This document shows, one piece after another, positions 13,290 through 15,354 of a stretch of 15,354 nucleotides of DNA. The stretch is from WVWN01 sp964563535. GTDB lineage: Bacteria; RBG-13-66-14; B26-G2; WVWN01. Both the position numbers and the translations under genes were made by a program. The first letter of the stretch is position 1. Each line of letters starts with the position of its first letter. The notes below the pieces were generated by a model. That model was not told where the DNA came from, did no database searches, and saw nothing but the letters and a program-made list of their open reading frames with translations. The DNA lies in contig CAZLXP010000062.1 of assembly GCA_964563535.1 (NCBI GenBank), forward strand, positions 1-15,354. Reading direction: 5' to 3'.

Positions 13290-13318
13290 ATTCTAACAAC
13301 CGGCATCCCTCCTGTCAA
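13290..13318 (-). promoter_or_regulatory. Strong promoter inside the lipoprotein pair
   Basis: On the minus strand a perfect TTGACA (13318-13313), a 17-bp spacer and TAGAAT (13295-13290). Predicted transcription start is near 13283, giving a leader of about 91 nt. It lies just past the stop of the upstream paralogue, so the TM-anchored lipoprotein can be expressed on its own. Confidence 0.8.
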
Positions 13319-13343
13319 CCGCAATTTCCGCGGCGGCCGAGCG

Positions 13344-13982
13344 TTACTCCTTTCGCGACGTGGCCGTCATTGTTATCTCCTCTTCGTTGGAAAAGTCGTA
13401 GAGCGGCCATTTCCACGTTACGGTCCGGCCATCCTCGCCCAGGGTCCCGCCGGTGTCGACGACGCGGCCGGGCATAACCACGGTATAAGTTATCGTGTAG
13501 CCTTCGAAGAGGGTACGGGCCAGCTCTTCGCTTTCCGCCGAGTAATCCTCTGTCTGTTCCTTGCGCTTGTTATGAATAACCTGCGTGAATACGAACTCGT
13601 CCCCTTTCTTTTGGAAGGACAATTCCTGGTTTTCGAAAACTCCTTTACCGTTGAGCCGTTCTACTTTATCGAACGTCAGCGTGAGTCGGGTATGTTCTTG
13701 TCGGTTATCTCCCTCGCCCTCGATTTTGGTCCAATTCTCCTCGATGGCGACGCCTTTTAGATCGGCGAACGCCGGCCCCAATTCTTCGCTGATCTCGGGG
13801 GTCGCGTCTTCGCCCTCGGCTTGGTCGCCACCCTCGTCGGTCCCAAAGTAATCGACCCACGTGTCCATGACCATTCGGCCCGAGCCGTCGCTTTCCAACG
13901 TAGTGTGTTGTTCGTAGGAGATGCACCCGGCGATTAACGCCAGGATGCCGCATAACGCGGCCGCGGTTATGACACGTCGCAT
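13344..13982 (-). CDS. LppM-like lipoprotein without C-terminal anchor
   Basis: A 212-aa protein from ATG 13982, with GAGGT six nt upstream. The frame is open much further upstream, but that part overlaps the PLP-enzyme gene and has no signal-like start, so I set the start here. Residues 1-20 are a lipoprotein signal with lipobox LIAGC (Cys20). Its mature part aligns with its neighbour: CISYEQHTTLESDGSG with CINYDQELTLKPDGSG, FDKVERLNGKGVF with FKKITDLNGVGIF, and YTITYTVVMPG...VTWKWPL with FKFTYTLNAPN...VKWEYTL. Unlike its paralogue it stops right after EITMTATSRKE, with no transmembrane helix. An acidic loop (about 47-67) is an insertion. It starts 20 nt after the PLP-enzyme stop, so is probably co-transcribed with it. 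Function unknown. Confidence 0.85.
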   Translation of the reverse strand: MRRVITAAALCGILALIAGCISYEQHTTLESDGSGRMVMDTWVDYFGTDEGGDQAEGEDATPEISEELGPAFADLKGVAIEENWTKIEGEGDNRQEHTRLTLTFDKVERLNGKGVFENQELSFQKKGDEFVFTQVIHNKRKEQTEDYSAESEELARTLFEGYTITYTVVMPGRVVDTGGTLGEDGRTVTWKWPLYDFSNEEEITMTATSRKE

Positions 13983-14002
13983 ATTAAACCTCTGTTGTCG
14001 GT

Positions 14003-15175
14003 TTACGCTTTTTCGAGCGCTTGGCCCAAATCCGCGATGAGGTCTTCGGCGTCTTCCAGCCCCGCCGATATCCTTATGAAGCCGGGCCCCATGCCCGCGC
14101 CCGCGGCGCGCTCCGCCTCGAAGACGCCGTGCGTTACCCCCGGCGGGTGCTGCACCAGCGTCAACGCGTCGCCGAAACTTACGGCGAAGACGCAAAGCCG
14201 AAGCGCCTCCAGGAAGCGCTGCGCCGCCCTCCCGTCCGCCAGCTCGAACGCCAGGATGCCGCCGAACTTGCCCATCTGGCGCTTGGCGAGCTCGTGGCCC
14301 GGGTGGCACGGCAGCCCCGGGTAGTATACCTTTTTTACCTTTTGATGCGCCGCCAGGAATTCCGCTATGGCGTGGGCGTTGGCGCAGTGGCGGTCCATCC
14401 GCAGCGGCATGGTCTTCAGACCGCGGATGAAATGATACGACGTCGCGGGCGCGGGCGCGACGCCGAGGTCCTTATAAAGCGTTTTCCTTATTTCGTGGAG
14501 CCGGGCAGCCGGGCCCGCCATAACGCCGCCGATAAAGTCGTGGCCGCCGAAGTATTTCGTCGCGGAGTGGACGACGTACGTCGCGCCCAGCTCGAGCGGC
14601 CGTTGTAGGTACGGCGTCGCGAAAGTATTGTCGAAGATGACGGGGACGCCGGCTTCGGCCGCCGCGCGCGACGTGCCTTCGATATCCACTATTCTCAATA
14701 ACGGGTTGGAGGGCGTCTCCAAATAGACGAGCTTCGTTCTGGTTTTAATCGCCGAGGCCACCGCTCGCGCGTCCGGGTCCTCGAGGTACGTTAATTCGAC
14801 GCCGAAGCGCGGCAGCTGTTCGGCGAAAAATATCGCGGTGCCGCCGTAGAGTTGCCGTTGCGTAACGACGTGGTCGCCGGCGCCGGCGTGGGCGAGGACC
14901 GCGGTCGCAATGGCGGCCATGCCGGAGTTGAAGGCCAACGCCGCTTCGGCGCCCTCCAAGGCCGCGACGTCGCGTTCGAATACCGCGGTAGTGGGATTGG
15001 CGAAGCGGCTGTAGAAGTAGCCCTCCGTTTCGCCGGCGACGAGCGCCCGCCCCGCCTCCCCGGGGGGTAAGGTGAAAGATGCCGTTTGATATATGGGGAC
15101 CGATAACGCGCCCGTATCGTCGTCGACAGGCGCCGTACCTCGTACGGCCCGGGTGTGGAATTTGGGACGCTTCAT
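14003..15175 (-). CDS. PLP-dependent Cys/Met metabolism enzyme (cystathionine gamma-synthase / O-acetylhomoserine sulfhydrylase-like)
   Basis: This 390-aa protein is a full-length member of the Cys/Met metabolism PLP family. Visible are PIYQTASF (27-34), YFYSRFANPT (53-62) with the Tyr and Arg that bind PLP phosphate from the neighbouring subunit, NSGMAAI (83-89), LYGGT with active-site Tyr110, FDNTFATPYLQ with Asp182, the Schiff-base Lys207 in HSATKYFGGH, and FIRISAGLED near the C-terminus. The family includes cystathionine gamma-synthase, gamma- and beta-lyases, and sulfhydrylases, which share these motifs, so the exact reaction stays open. Methionine gamma-lyases usually have LYGC; here it is LYGG, which leans toward synthase or sulfhydrylase. 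It is cytoplasmic, likely a homotetramer. ATG 15175 lacks a good ribosome site. It is followed 20 nt later by the LppM-like pair, a link without obvious metabolic sense. Confidence 0.92.
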   Translation of the reverse strand: MKRPKFHTRAVRGTAPVDDDTGALSVPIYQTASFTLPPGEAGRALVAGETEGYFYSRFANPTTAVFERDVAALEGAEAALAFNSGMAAIATAVLAHAGAGDHVVTQRQLYGGTAIFFAEQLPRFGVELTYLEDPDARAVASAIKTRTKLVYLETPSNPLLRIVDIEGTSRAAAEAGVPVIFDNTFATPYLQRPLELGATYVVHSATKYFGGHDFIGGVMAGPAARLHEIRKTLYKDLGVAPAPATSYHFIRGLKTMPLRMDRHCANAHAIAEFLAAHQKVKKVYYPGLPCHPGHELAKRQMGKFGGILAFELADGRAAQRFLEALRLCVFAVSFGDALTLVQHPPGVTHGVFEAERAAGAGMGPGFIRISAGLEDAEDLIADLGQALEKA

Positions 15176-15225
15176 GGCATAGTAGGAAAAAAGCCGGCGT
15201 CGGTATCCGGATTTTCTACGGCGGG

Positions 15226-15255
15226 ATTATAGTCTTTCGCGAAGAGTAATGTCAA
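15226..15255 (-). promoter_or_regulatory. Consensus promoter of the PLP enzyme/lipoprotein operon
   Basis: Perfect TTGACA (15255-15250), an 18-bp spacer and perfect TATAAT (15231-15226) on the minus strand. Transcription would start near 15219, leaving a leader of about 44 nt before ATG 15175. Confidence 0.8.
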
Positions 15256-15354
15256 GCGTAATATCAGCGGCGGCGCCGGGCCCGACCGTTGGTGCGTCCG
15301 GCGAAGGGCCCGCGAACGGAAACCTACTAAGGTGGCGGTGGGCCCGGCTACCCC
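15249..15354 (+). CDS. Possible 5' end of a plus-strand gene running off the right edge (weak)
   Basis: An ATG at 15249 opens a frame without stop to the window end (35 codons; it begins MSSVISAAAPGP and reaches GNLLRWRWARLP). The ribosome site (GAAGAG) is close and weak, and the start overlaps the -35 box of the minus-strand promoter. In such GC-rich DNA a 35-codon open frame can be chance. The Arg/Trp-rich end could precede a membrane segment, but that is only a guess. Confidence 0.2.
   Translation, partial: MSSVISAAAPGPTVGASGEGPANGNLLRWRWARLP

Noticed and set aside
13983..14309. Upstream extension of the second lipoprotein frame
   Set aside because: It is antisense-free but lies inside the PLP-enzyme gene in another frame, is Arg/Gly-rich, and would bury a clear lipoprotein signal in mid-protein.
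14021..14608. Long plus-strand frame opposite the PLP enzyme (195 codons)
   Set aside because: Opposite-strand frames stay open in GC-rich genes; no start signal or recognisable family.
15176..15219. SAM riboswitch upstream of the Cys/Met-metabolism gene
   Set aside because: The predicted leader is only about 44 nt, too short, and none of the conserved SAM riboswitch core is visible.
1..15354. Mobile elements, CRISPR arrays, tRNA or rRNA genes
   Set aside because: I saw no transposase or integrase motif, no regularly spaced repeats, no cloverleaf with anticodon loop, and no rRNA core sequence.

Overview
The window reads as chromosomal DNA from an uncultivated, anaerobic, diderm (Gram-negative-type) bacterium. 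Coding DNA is GC-rich, while the promoters and spacers are clearly more AT-rich. An outer-membrane TolC-type channel gene and two lipoprotein genes imply an outer membrane. A four-subunit 2-oxoacid:ferredoxin oxidoreductase implies anaerobic, ferredoxin-based metabolism. The mix of DUF1847-like, DUF6485-like, COG0731 radical SAM, LppM-like and beta-propeller secreted proteins recalls candidate phyla near the FCB group, but that placement is inference. I see no transposase, integrase, tRNA, rRNA, CRISPR array or prophage genes.

Layout, left to right. (1) 1-984, minus strand: a zinc-dependent MDR dehydrogenase cut off by the window edge, preceded and translationally coupled (GTGA overlap) by a 63-aa protein that looks like only the N-terminus of a DUF1847 protein. 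(2) 985-1287: a spacer with an imperfect 20-21 bp direct repeat. (3) 1288-2537, minus: a DPM1-like family 2 glycosyltransferase followed at once by a transglutaminase-like protein, under a good sigma70-type promoter. (4) 2628-3649: a divergent pair, a small Cys-rich DUF6485 protein (minus) and a COG0731-type radical SAM enzyme (plus) that appears to be read from a leaderless mRNA. (5) 3667-7155, minus: an efflux operon, tolC-like, then membrane-fusion protein, then a MacB/LolD-type ATPase, with no permease gene. (6) 7331-10423, minus: porG-porD-porA-porB, with an extended -10 promoter and a 26-bp dyad over its -35 region, ending in a clear intrinsic terminator. (7) 10859-11626, plus: a secreted protein with five propeller-like repeats, with its own promoter and terminator. 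(8) 11702-15175, minus: a Cys/Met-metabolism PLP enzyme, two paralogous LppM-like lipoproteins, and recR.

Several promoters fit one simple architecture: TTGNNN, a 17-18 bp spacer, then TATAAT, TAGAAT, TATATT or TATGAT. This held upstream of most transcription units and helps set starts and operon boundaries. The efflux genes would form one tripartite machine if a permease is supplied from elsewhere. The Por genes form one complete enzyme (gamma, delta, alpha, beta).

The points most worth a second look are the efflux operon without a permease, the leaderless radical SAM transcript whose terminator lies inside the neighbouring ABC gene, the dyad over the por promoter, the coupled DUF1847 remnant, and the doubly anchored LppM-like lipoprotein beside its TM-less paralogue. 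I did not find a clear, wholly new multi-gene system.
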